Source of the DNA: CAYJOG01 sp964371695 [NCBI: uncultured bacterium]
GTDB taxonomy: Bacteria > CAYJOG01
Direction: 5' to 3'
NCBI GenBank assembly: GCA_964371695.1
Contig: CAYJOG010000222.1
Coordinates: forward strand, 1-5,386
Length of the DNA stretch: 5,386 nucleotides
Shown: piece after piece, positions 1-5,330 of the stretch
Layout of the letters: the number at the start of each line of letters is the position of its first letter
How positions within the stretch are numbered: the stretch's first letter is position 1
Translations under genes and position numbers: made by a program
The notes under the pieces: model-generated
What the model was told of the DNA's origin: nothing
Database searches by the model: none
Seen by the model: the letters and a program-made list of their open reading frames with translations, nothing else

Positions 1-1
1 C

Positions 2-412
2 CTGCCCACACCGGCGGAGCGGCGGGTGATCTTTCGCCTGCATCTGGAAAAGCGCCTGAAAAACCCCGAGGCGCGGGGCGAGTTCGCCGTGAACGACACC
101 ACGCTGAACCGACTGGCGGACCTGAGCGAAGGGTTTGTGGGGGCGGAAATAGAGCAGGTGGTCATCAGCGCGCTGTTCGAGGCCTTTTCACAGAACCGTC
201 CCCTCACGCTCAAGGATCTTGAGTTCGCCATCGCCAGCACCGTGCCCCTTTCGGTGACACAGGAAGAACAGATTCAGGCCCTGCGGGAGTGGGCCAACCT
301 GCGGGCTGTTTCCGCCACCAAAAGCCAGGACCGCACAAGCGCCACACCACCCCCCGCCGAAGGCGAACAGGACGTGCGCCACAGCCGGGGCGGCCGCGAA
401 GTGGATTTTTAG
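2..412 (+). CDS. Ycf46-like AAA+ ATPase, C-terminal part (5' end outside window)
   Basis: The frame is already open at the first codon and ends at TAG 410-412, leaving 136 residues. The Walker A and B motifs and most of the ATPase core lie upstream of the window. What remains matches the end of the AAA module and the lid of the Ycf46-type family. It starts with LPTPAERRVIFRLHLEKR (residues 1-18), followed by a helical lid and the sensor-2 region SEGFVGAEIEQ (42-52). The family-typical ending PLSVTQEEQIQALREWANLRA is at about 82-102. A Pro/Gln/charged tail of about 34 residues follows and looks disordered. Such proteins are soluble ATPases thought to remodel protein partners, but their substrate is generally unknown. 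A GTG at 26-28 could be mistaken for a start, but the homologous AAA sequence continues upstream of it. Family assignment is by recalled motif pattern and is fairly secure. Confidence 0.82.
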   Translation: MPTPAERRVIFRLHLEKRLKNPEARGEFAVNDTTLNRLADLSEGFVGAEIEQVVISALFEAFSQNRPLTLKDLEFAIASTVPLSVTQEEQIQALREWANLRAVSATKSQDRTSATPPPAEGEQDVRHSRGGREVDF

Positions 413-462
413 GAATCCTTGGCATGGGTCATCTGTGTGGGTCATCAAAATCGGACATCGTT

Positions 463-499
463 CCCTCTCCCCTATGGGGAGAGGGTGGTCCGCAGGACC
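463..499. repeat. GC-rich REP-like palindrome, copy 1
   Basis: CCCTCTCCCC (463-472) and its exact reverse complement (476-485) enclose a TAT loop, giving a perfect 10-bp stem. One base further on, GGTCC (487-491) and GGACC (495-499) flank GCA as a second small hairpin. This double-hairpin layout, a CCCTCTCCCC stem followed by a GG(T/C)C stem, resembles dispersed intergenic repeats common in proteobacterial genomes. That link is from memory and was not searched. A role as transcript end or mRNA stabiliser for the upstream ATPase gene is possible. Confidence 0.72.
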
Positions 500-531
500 G
501 GGTAATGGGCGCGGGTGGTCTTTTGGGAAAG

Positions 532-580
532 CGGCAGCATATTGATGCTGCCGGGCGCGCCCAGCGGCACGACAGTGCCG
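532..580. repeat. Three adjacent hairpins / palindromes
   Basis: Three inverted repeats lie almost back to back. CGGCAGCAT (532-540) pairs with ATGCTGCCG (545-553) around a 4-base loop. GGGCGCGCCC (553-562) is a perfect 10-bp palindrome sharing one base with the first stem. CGGCAC (565-570) pairs with GTGCCG (575-580) around GACA. The close packing suggests either one composite repeat element or a folded RNA. No coding signal explains it. Confidence 0.7.
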
Positions 581-603
581 AGGCGAAATATGGACAAAAA
601 CTC

Positions 604-622
604 CAAAAAATATGGTTTTTTG
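604..622. repeat. A/T-rich hairpin
   Basis: CAAAAAA (604-610) pairs with TTTTTTG (616-622) around the loop TATGG. The 7-bp stem is nearly all A-T, unlike the GC-rich hairpins around it, and would be weak as RNA. The T6 run lies within the stem, so this is not a classical terminator on its own. Confidence 0.6.
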
Positions 623-634
623 CTCTTGAACAAA

Positions 635-670
635 CCCCTCACCCCAACCCTCTCCCTCAAGGGGAGAGGG
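635..670. repeat. GC-rich REP-like palindrome, copy 2
   Basis: The left part CCCCTCACCCCAACCC (635-650) runs into CCCTCTCCCT (648-657), which pairs with GGGGAGAGGG (661-670) around CAA. The pairing is exact apart from one T-G wobble at the loop. The core is the same as in the copy at 463-485. The CCCTCACCCCAACCCTCTCCC form is one I recognise as widely dispersed in proteobacterial intergenic DNA. The two copies bracket the hairpins between them. Confidence 0.72.
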
Positions 671-684
671 GGAAGAAGGCATTC

Positions 685-723
685 CTGTTTTTCGGTTTAC
701 CGGCGCGGCGAGGCGAAAAACAG
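685..723. repeat. Inverted repeat flanking the start of the membrane protein gene
   Basis: CTGTTTTTCG (685-694) has an exact reverse complement, CGAAAAACAG (714-723), separated by 19 bases. A smaller palindrome, CGGTTTACCG (693-702), overlaps the left arm. The right arm ends on the first base of the GTG start at 723, and the only good Shine-Dalgarno candidate, GAGG at 710-713, lies in the loop. If the RNA folds this way it could affect translation of the downstream gene. It could equally be the edge of the repeat cluster. Confidence 0.6.
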
Positions 724-2903
724 TGCATGAGCTTCAGAAAAATGATCGCGGGGTTGTGGTGAGTTCTGCGCCCTCATCTGTCCCGGACACACCGGCAGGG
801 AAAGAGGCATTTCCCAAAACACAAGCCGTCTTGGCGGGACTGTTGCTGCTGGGGGCGCTGGTGTGGGCGCAACTCAAACCCCTGGGCGACCCCGACCTGT
901 TCTGGCATCTGAAAACCGCTGACATTTTGTGGACCAAGGGCCTGTTTTTGCGGGAGAACCATTTTTCGTGGGTGACGCCCCATGGGCCGTGGGTGAACTT
1001 TCAGTGGTTGGCCCAACTGCTGTTGTGGGCAAGCTGGCAACTGGGCGGCGTGGGGGGGCTTTATGTCCTGCGGGGCGGTCTGATTCTCACGGCCTTTGGC
1101 TTGGCTTATGCCACGGCGCTGAGGGCCGGTGCGCGGCCCGGCGTGGCGGCGCTGGTGCTGATGGCAGCCATGGTGTTTCTGCGCTGGCGTTTTCACGACC
1201 GCCCGGAGCTGTTCAGCATGGCGCTGATTTTTGCGTGGTTCTGGTTTTTGCCCAGAACCGAGCCGGGGCGGCTGGCGACATGGTGGCCCCTGTGGTTGTT
1301 GCAAATGTTGTGGGCCAACCTGCACGGCCTTTATTTCATGGGGCCGATGCTGGCGGGCTGGTGGGTGCTGCGGCGTTTGGCGGGGGAGCCAACGACCCGC
1401 CGCCACTGGCGCGCCGAGACGCTGGCGCTTTTGGTGCTGGGGCTGATGTGTCTCGTGAACCCCAACGGCCCCGCGCTGCTGGCGGTGGCGGTGAACATGG
1501 ACCGCTCCCACGTTGTGGCCAGCATTCCCGAATACCTGCCCTTTTTCACCATGGTGCAGGGGTGGGAACAGGCCCCCTTCTGGGGCCTGCTGGTGCTGGC
1601 GCTGGGGCTATCACTGCGCCGGGGGTGGCTGGTGCTGCTGACCGACGCGCTGCTGATTGGTTTTCTGCTGTTCAAAAGTCTGGAGCACACGCGGGTGGCG
1701 TTTGTGGCGGTGATGGTGTTCACCGGCATGGCCCTGCCGGGGCTGGCGATGGTGCGCCAGCGCTGGACCGGATGGGGGGCGCTTGTGCTATGCCCGCTGC
1801 TGATCCTGCCCCTGCGGCCCACCGACCCGGCGCTGGAGCTGCGCACCTACAACTATCCCCAGGAGGCGCTGTTTTTCGCAGCCCGGCACGGTTTTTCGCG
1901 CCGACTGATGCACGACATGCACGACGGCGGTTTCCTCATCTGGCGGTTTTTTCCGCGCTTCGGCACGTTTGTAGACCCCCGTTTTGGTTATGACGAAAAA
2001 CTTTACGCCGACTATGACCGTTTGCAGCGCCAGCCCTGGAAGCTCACGGCGGTGGCGCGGAAATATGACGCCCGGAGTGTGGTGCGGGGCATTTCGCTGG
2101 ACCGCGACCTGTTCTATGCCGAATATCCCGCAGGGGGCGATTTCACGCTGCGGTATTTCGACGACACCCACACGGCCCTGGCGCGGCGCGACACAGCGGC
2201 GAAGGCCCCGGCCCTGAAGTGGTTGTGCCCCTGCGCACCGGGGCCGTGGCTGGCGCGATTGGCCAAGGGGCCGCACCGCACCGCTGCCGGTGCAGAAATC
2301 CTGCAACTGCTGCGGACCACGCCGGTGCAAAAAGGCATGTTGGCGGCGTCGCTGACCTCGGCCTGGGCGCGCTACACCGGCAGCGGCAAAACCTGCCGCG
2401 AGGTGTTTGAAAAACCCTGGGGCCGGGGCGCACCGGCGCAGTTCACACAACAAACCGGCCGCATTTTTGAGCAGGAAAAAGCCCTGTGTTTGGGCCTGAA
2501 CGGCGACAAAAACAATGGCTTGGCGGCGCTGGCGAAACAGGGGCGGCTGAGAAACCTGATTCCTGAAGATTTGCCCGCCCTGATGCGGGGCGGCGGAACC
2601 GACGTGGTGCGCCGGGCGGTGTCCAGTGGCCACCCCGCGCCGTGGGTTTTCGCCGGATGGTGGCGCAAGCATCCCCACCCAGACTGGCCCCTGCCCGGAC
2701 CACAGCGAGATCTCGTGTTGTCGATCATCTCCAATTCTCTGACCGGCGGTGCAGCGCCCGGCCAGGAAGTTGGCCTGCTGCGCCTGACGGGCTTTCTCAA
2801 CACCTGGCTGCCGGAGGATCTCCTTGCCGCAAGGGCGCAGAAACTGGCCCGCCGCCGCGTGGGTCTGGTTTATCCAGAGGCCGCTGAAATCAGGAAGCGC
2901 TAG
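723..2903 (+). CDS. Polytopic membrane protein, GT-C glycosyltransferase-like, unknown substrate
   Basis: The protein has 726 residues. Roughly ten to twelve hydrophobic segments lie between residues 34 and 365. A soluble C-terminal half of about 360 residues follows. After the first membrane segment comes DPDLFWHLKTADIL (57-69) and then NHFSWVTPHGPWVNFQWLAQ (79-98). This loop with its early acidic residues is typical of GT-C-fold, PMT-like membrane proteins that use lipid-linked sugars. RWRFHDRPELFS (154-165), LWANLHGLYFMGP (196-208) and NPNGP (246-250) fit the same hypothetical-protein family. Residues 389-431 include HDGGFLIWRFFP and FVDPRFGYDEKLYADY, resembling the conserved post-membrane segment of that family. 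The last 230 residues are not recognised. The start is uncertain: GTG 723 has GAGG nine bases upstream, while in-frame GTG 756 and GTG 759 (with GGGG at 750-753) would remove 11 or 12 residues before the first membrane segment. The gene stands alone and ends inside a palindrome. Membrane topology is sure; enzyme activity is inference. Confidence 0.8.
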   Translation: MHELQKNDRGVVVSSAPSSVPDTPAGKEAFPKTQAVLAGLLLLGALVWAQLKPLGDPDLFWHLKTADILWTKGLFLRENHFSWVTPHGPWVNFQWLAQLLLWASWQLGGVGGLYVLRGGLILTAFGLAYATALRAGARPGVAALVLMAAMVFLRWRFHDRPELFSMALIFAWFWFLPRTEPGRLATWWPLWLLQMLWANLHGLYFMGPMLAGWWVLRRLAGEPTTRRHWRAETLALLVLGLMCLVNPNGPALLAVAVNMDRSHVVASIPEYLPFFTMVQGWEQAPFWGLLVLALGLSLRRGWLVLLTDALLIGFLLFKSLEHTRVAFVAVMVFTGMALPGLAMVRQRWTGWGALVLCPLLILPLRPTDPALELRTYNYPQEALFFAARHGFSRRLMHDMHDGGFLIWRFFPRFGTFVDPRFGYDEKLYADYDRLQRQPWKLTAVARKYDARSVVRGISLDRDLFYAEYPAGGDFTLRYFDDTHTALARRDTAAKAPALKWLCPCAPGPWLARLAKGPHRTAAGAEILQLLRTTPVQKGMLAASLTSAWARYTGSGKTCREVFEKPWGRGAPAQFTQQTGRIFEQEKALCLGLNGDKNNGLAALAKQGRLRNLIPEDLPALMRGGGTDVVRRAVSSGHPAPWVFAGWWRKHPHPDWPLPGPQRDLVLSIISNSLTGGAAPGQEVGLLRLTGFLNTWLPEDLLAARAQKLARRRVGLVYPEAAEIRKR

Positions 2904-2928
2904 CAGGGTGTTGATCAACACCCTGCTA
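2901..2928. terminator. Perfect 28-bp palindrome, probable bidirectional terminator
   Basis: TAGCAGGGTGTTGA (2901-2914) is followed directly by its exact reverse complement (2915-2928). As RNA it would form a 12-bp stem with a GATC loop from either strand. It lies exactly between two convergent genes, and its two outer TAG triplets are their stop codons (2901-2903 plus strand, 2926-2928 minus strand). That position fits a transcript end shared by both directions. Neither side has a strong T tract (AAACACCTTCTC follows on the plus strand), so factor-independent termination is uncertain and mRNA 3' end protection is an alternative. Confidence 0.62.
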
Positions 2929-3978
2929 AAACACCTTCTCACTCAGCCTCAAAAAACCCTGCAACGCGCTCCGCGCCAGGGTGAGGGCGGGGCTGGGGGG
3001 CGGCACGGCAGCGGGGGTGTCCCGCAGGACAGACAACCAGGCCCGCTGTTCGTCGGGCAAACGGGGACGCCGCAGGGCCTGATCCTGAAACAGCACACCT
3101 TCCAGGCAATAAAGCCACAGGTGACGCACCCCCGCCGCCCTGGCCGCCGCTACGTCGGGGGCCAGTTGCCGGGGATGGTGAAAATGCAGCCCCTTGTTGC
3201 CCGCGATAACACCCTCCCAGGTGCTGCCCAGCGTGATGGCCGCGCCCTCGCCTGCGTGACGACGCAGCAGCAGACCATATTCATACACCAGCCGCTGAGC
3301 CGCCCCGCCCAGGCGCAACAGGGGAACATGATGGGGCAGGTAACTGTTGTAGAGCATGAGGTTGGGGTGATCCCAGGGGTTCGAAAAACAGGGTGTCTCC
3401 AGCATGTCCTGCAACCAGACGCCGCCGGTTTCCAGTTCTTCGGCGCAAAAAGGGATGATGGCGGCCCAGGTGCTGAGGCCCCGCGTTTTCAGCGCAAGCC
3501 GCCAGTCTTCCAGCGCTGCCACAGCCTGACCAAAACGGGCGGGTTGGCGGTGGCTGGCCAAAAGTCGCCACGCCCCCAGCAGGTCTCCCCGCCCAAGCAG
3601 GCGGGGAATGGCGTGGGCTGTTTCCCAGGGTGTTTCCAGGTCCAGCACCACGCCGTGCAGCGGGGCGCGGTGGCGTTCAAACAGGTCCAGCAAACCGTTC
3701 AGCCGCTGGTGGGCGAGGGCCACGTTGCCTTCGTGAATCCAGTAACCGTTTTCTTTTTCCACCAGCGGCCACAGCACCAGTTTTGCGCCGTGCTGGTGCA
3801 GTGCGTGGGCCAGAGCCAGCAGATCCCCCCACGTTCCCACGCCCCGCTTGGGCGGGGGTTGAGTCGGCAAAAACACCGCCAAGCCCAACGCCGCCTGAAA
3901 CTCCCCCAACAGGCCGGGGGCCCCCAGGGCCATCAGTTGGCCGGGGGAAAGCGTTTCGTTGTAGACACCCAGTTGCAT
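2926..3978 (-). CDS. Unassigned protein, probable TIM-barrel (glycoside hydrolase-like)
   Basis: From ATG 3978 the protein has 350 residues, no signal peptide and no membrane segment, so it is probably cytoplasmic. I do not recognise a named family. Short hydrophobic strands alternate with helices as in a TIM barrel: LGVYNE (3-8), LAVFLPT (33-39), KLVLWPLVEKENGYW (66-80), HGVVLDLETPW (108-118), STWAAIIPF (169-177), LMLYNSYL (207-214), AAITLGSTWEGV (246-257) and VRHLWLYCLEGV (284-295). Strand-end acids E8, D113, E115, E255 and E293, together with several Trp and Tyr residues, give a sugar-hydrolase-like pattern; DLE is reminiscent of DxE motifs in such barrels. The gene follows the cytochrome c assembly-like gene by 37 bases and is probably cotranscribed. 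The frame stays open upstream to 4131, but that part overlaps the preceding gene. ATG 3978 has a weak GGA four bases upstream, and TTG 3987 is another possible start. A long open frame on the opposite strand is judged a GC-driven shadow. Confidence 0.72.
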   Translation of the reverse strand: MQLGVYNETLSPGQLMALGAPGLLGEFQAALGLAVFLPTQPPPKRGVGTWGDLLALAHALHQHGAKLVLWPLVEKENGYWIHEGNVALAHQRLNGLLDLFERHRAPLHGVVLDLETPWETAHAIPRLLGRGDLLGAWRLLASHRQPARFGQAVAALEDWRLALKTRGLSTWAAIIPFCAEELETGGVWLQDMLETPCFSNPWDHPNLMLYNSYLPHHVPLLRLGGAAQRLVYEYGLLLRRHAGEGAAITLGSTWEGVIAGNKGLHFHHPRQLAPDVAAARAAGVRHLWLYCLEGVLFQDQALRRPRLPDEQRAWLSVLRDTPAAVPPPSPALTLARSALQGFLRLSEKVF

Positions 3979-4015
3979 GACATCCAAATCTGTTCCGGGT
4001 CTGGCAGGCGCCTTG

Positions 4016-4813
4016 TTAAAACCCGCTGGCCACAAACACCACACCCACCAGCACAAAGCCGGTGAGGAGCAGCGCCGTGGGCCACGCCCCCTGCCAGCGG
4101 GCCACCAGCCGCATATACAGATAGGCCGCATACACCCCCCAGGCCAGCAGCGAGGCGATCTCCTTCAGGTGCCATTTCGGGCCGCCCACCGGCTGGCCGT
4201 GGCTGGCCCACAGCGCACCGGTCACCAGACTCAGGGTGAGGCACACAAAACCTCCAAAGGCCCCCACCAGCACAATGCGGTCCAGGCGATCCAGAGAGGG
4301 CAGCAACCCCGCCATGCCCCCCACCTGCCGCGCCTTGAGCCGACCAGCCTTGAGTTTGTAGGCCCCGGCCCCGATGGCGGCCACACCCAGCAGCGCCAGC
4401 CCCAGGGCGGCAAAGGGCACGTGAATCTGGCTCCACACCGCACCGGCAGACACAGCGGGCTGGGTGTCGTGACGAATCAGCGCCCCCATCACCAGCAGAC
4501 CAAACGGCAGGGCCGAGCCAAAGGCATAAAGCCCCGTGGCGTTGAGAAACGTGCGCAGCGCCAGCAGAAAAACCGCACTCAGCAGGCTGGCCATGAGCAG
4601 CGCGCCGCTCAGGTTTTGCCAGGGCGGCGGCCCGGCCTGGGCGCGGGCGGCCAGGTCAATCAGCTGGCTGGCCACCGCCATGCCGGTGAGAATGCCTGGG
4701 CCGACAGGCTGCAATTTGCCCCGGTAAACCTGCACCACGCTCACCACCAGGGTGGCCCCGTGGGCCGCCAGCGAAATGGCAAGGGGCAGATCAGAGGCCA
4801 TGGGAGTTCGCAT
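4016..4813 (-). CDS. Cytochrome c assembly / HemX-YpjD-CcsA family membrane protein
   Basis: The protein has 265 residues and about eight hydrophobic segments, the usual size and shape of the inner-membrane cytochrome c assembly family (HemX, YpjD, CcsA), whose members handle or bind heme during cytochrome c maturation or influence heme synthesis. Family-like stretches are NLSGALLMASLLSAVFLLAL (67-86), WSQIHVPFAALGLALLGVAA (127-146), LPSLDRLDRIVLVGAFGGF (171-189), LSLVTGALWA (194-203) and WHLKEIASLLAWGVYAAYLY (214-233). H131 and H215 are the likely heme-ligand histidines. The WWD heme-handling motif of true CcsA is not apparent, and the first membrane histidine common in YpjD-like proteins seems to be Q50, so HemX/YpjD-like is the safer call. 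ATG 4813 is chosen, with GGCGG about seven bases upstream; ATG 4801 is an alternative. The frame continues to 4912, but that would overlap the divergent antitoxin gene. It is the first gene of a two-gene minus-strand unit. Confidence 0.8.
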   Translation of the reverse strand: MRTPMASDLPLAISLAAHGATLVVSVVQVYRGKLQPVGPGILTGMAVASQLIDLAARAQAGPPPWQNLSGALLMASLLSAVFLLALRTFLNATGLYAFGSALPFGLLVMGALIRHDTQPAVSAGAVWSQIHVPFAALGLALLGVAAIGAGAYKLKAGRLKARQVGGMAGLLPSLDRLDRIVLVGAFGGFVCLTLSLVTGALWASHGQPVGGPKWHLKEIASLLAWGVYAAYLYMRLVARWQGAWPTALLLTGFVLVGVVFVASGF

Positions 4814-4849
4814 CCTATCACCGCCACAAATGAGATAGCTTTTGCGGCA

Positions 4850-4858
4850 TGTTATGAT
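4850..4858 (+). promoter_or_regulatory. Extended -10 promoter candidate for the antitoxin gene
   Basis: TGTTATGAT (4850-4858) is an extended -10 element, TGn followed by TATGAT, one base from consensus. No convincing -35 hexamer sits 16-18 bases upstream, which is usual for extended -10 promoters. Transcription would begin near 4865, at or just ahead of the Shine-Dalgarno sequence, giving a very short leader. The 62-bp spacer also has to hold the promoter of the divergent membrane protein gene, for which I see no clear element. CCGC (4821-4824) and GCGG (4844-4847) form only a weak dyad, so an operator is not called. Confidence 0.45.
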
Positions 4859-4864
4859 TCTTTC

Positions 4865-4870
4865 GGGAGA
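4865..4870 (+). promoter_or_regulatory. Ribosome binding site that decides the antitoxin start
   Basis: GGGAGA (4865-4870) lies five bases before ATG 4876 and only two before GTG 4873. The spacing favours ATG 4876 as the real start, removing one residue from the longest reading. Confidence 0.6.
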
Positions 4871-4875
4871 ACGTG

Positions 4876-5256
4876 ATGGTCCGTTTGATGGTGCCTGTTG
4901 ATGAAGAAACATTTACCGGTCTGCAGGCGCGGGCGGCGGCGTGTGGGCTTTCGGCAGAAGAACTGGCTGGTGAACTGCTCGAAGCGAACACCCGGCCCAT
5001 GGCCGGGCAGCACCAAGCGTCTTCATCTGACTGGGTCCGGGCGGTGCGGGAGGCGGGTTATGCTCCGGGCGCGACTGCATCTGGTCTTTCTGACGCCCGC
5101 GCCCTTGAGGAAATCATGGCCCGGTTGCCCCAGGAATTGAGTCCCCATCCCACTCCCAGCGAACTGTTGCAGGAGATGTGCGAAATCCGCGCCATGACCC
5201 CGCCGGAACACATCACCCCGGTGGAAACATTGATCCGCGAAACCCGCGACGCCTGA
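4876..5256 (+). CDS. vapB: VapB/FitA-type antitoxin of a type II toxin-antitoxin pair
   Basis: The protein has 126 residues, no membrane segment and no signal peptide. Residues 1-40 (VRLMVPVDEETFTGLQARAA, then CGLSAEELAGELLEANT) fit a ribbon-helix-helix DNA-binding fold: a short beta strand followed by two helices, as in FitA/CopG-like antitoxins. Residues 94-126 resemble the toxin-binding tail of VapB proteins, with SELLQEMCEIRAM and the family-like ending LIRETRDA. The middle part (about 41-90) is unusual, since many such antitoxins have only 70-90 residues. The stop TGA 5254-5256 overlaps the ATG of the toxin gene by one base (TGATG), the usual sign of translational coupling in these pairs. 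VapB-type antitoxins neutralise a PIN-domain RNase and repress their own promoter with it. Here the partner is truncated, so the protein may be an orphan antitoxin. Confidence 0.72.
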   Translation: MVRLMVPVDEETFTGLQARAAACGLSAEELAGELLEANTRPMAGQHQASSSDWVRAVREAGYAPGATASGLSDARALEEIMARLPQELSPHPTPSELLQEMCEIRAMTPPEHITPVETLIRETRDA

Positions 5257-5330
5257 TGCCCTGGGTTATTGACGCCAGCGTGGCTCTGAAGCTTTTTCTT
5301 CATACAAATTTTCAATCGAAACAACATTAA
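5256..5330 (+). pseudogene. vapC: VapC-type PIN-domain toxin, truncated after about 15 residues
   Basis: Starting at the A of the antitoxin stop, the frame reads MPWVIDASVALKLFL, the standard N-terminus of VapC-like PIN RNases, with D6 as the first metal-binding aspartate. A complete VapC has about 130 residues and three or four conserved acids. Here nine unrelated residues follow and the frame ends at TAA 5328-5330. The sequence becomes AT-rich from about 5291, unlike the GC-rich antitoxin gene. I read the two other plus frames through this stretch and neither continues as a PIN domain, so a simple one- or two-base frameshift does not restore it. Likely causes are a deletion, an insertion that begins at the junction, or a misjoined contig end. 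No toxin activity is expected from this fragment. Confidence 0.75.

Larger units (their letters stand above)
413..722. other. Gene-free intergenic region rich in inverted repeats
   Basis: This stretch of 310 bases holds no convincing gene. The open frames that cross it are interrupted or arise from repeat sequence and have no recognisable domain. It begins with a short direct repeat TGGGTCATC (425-433 and 438-446) and then carries at least seven consecutive inverted repeats, most of them listed separately. AAATATGG also occurs twice as a direct repeat (586-593 and 608-615), and GAGGCGAAA occurs at 580-588 and again at 710-718. None of the hairpins is followed by a clean run of T, so intrinsic termination after the ATPase gene is possible but not clear. 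I found no promoter that I would defend. Confidence 0.7.

Noticed and set aside
289-762. Plus- and minus-strand open frames crossing the intergenic region
   Set aside because: Their sequence consists of translated palindromic repeats and the reverse of the ATPase tail. There is no domain, no good ribosome site and no conserved-looking stretch.
929-1993. Long plus-strand frame overlapping the membrane protein gene
   Set aside because: It has Ala/Gly-rich low-complexity composition from an alternative frame of a GC-rich membrane gene.
1788-2942. Long minus-strand open frame opposite the C-terminal half of the membrane protein
   Set aside because: It is a GC-driven shadow with no recognisable domain, and it would run through the palindrome and the end of the minus-strand gene.
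2824-4065. Long plus-strand open frame (413 codons) opposite the TIM-barrel-like gene
   Set aside because: It overlaps the end of the membrane protein gene and is rich in Gln, Pro, Gly and Arg with no secondary-structure logic. The minus-strand reading has barrel-like strands and follows another minus gene by 37 bases.
3979-4131. N-terminal extension of the TIM-barrel-like protein with a Cys/Trp-rich leader that might look like a signal sequence
   Set aside because: The extension lies inside the coding end of the upstream gene in another frame, and its composition reflects that gene rather than a signal peptide.
4821-4847. Operator-like dyad CCGC...GCGG between the divergent genes
   Set aside because: Only four bases on each side match cleanly; the flanking A and T runs fit only with a gap, so it is too weak to call.
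3977-4876. Long plus-strand open frame opposite the cytochrome c assembly-like gene
   Set aside because: It has His/Gln/Gly-rich composition typical of the antisense of a hydrophobic GC-rich gene. The minus strand matches a known membrane family.
4814-4912. N-terminal extension of the cytochrome c assembly-like protein up to 4912
   Set aside because: It would overlap the start of the divergent antitoxin gene, adds a polar Ser/Arg-rich stretch with no family resemblance, and ATG 4813 has a plausible ribosome site.
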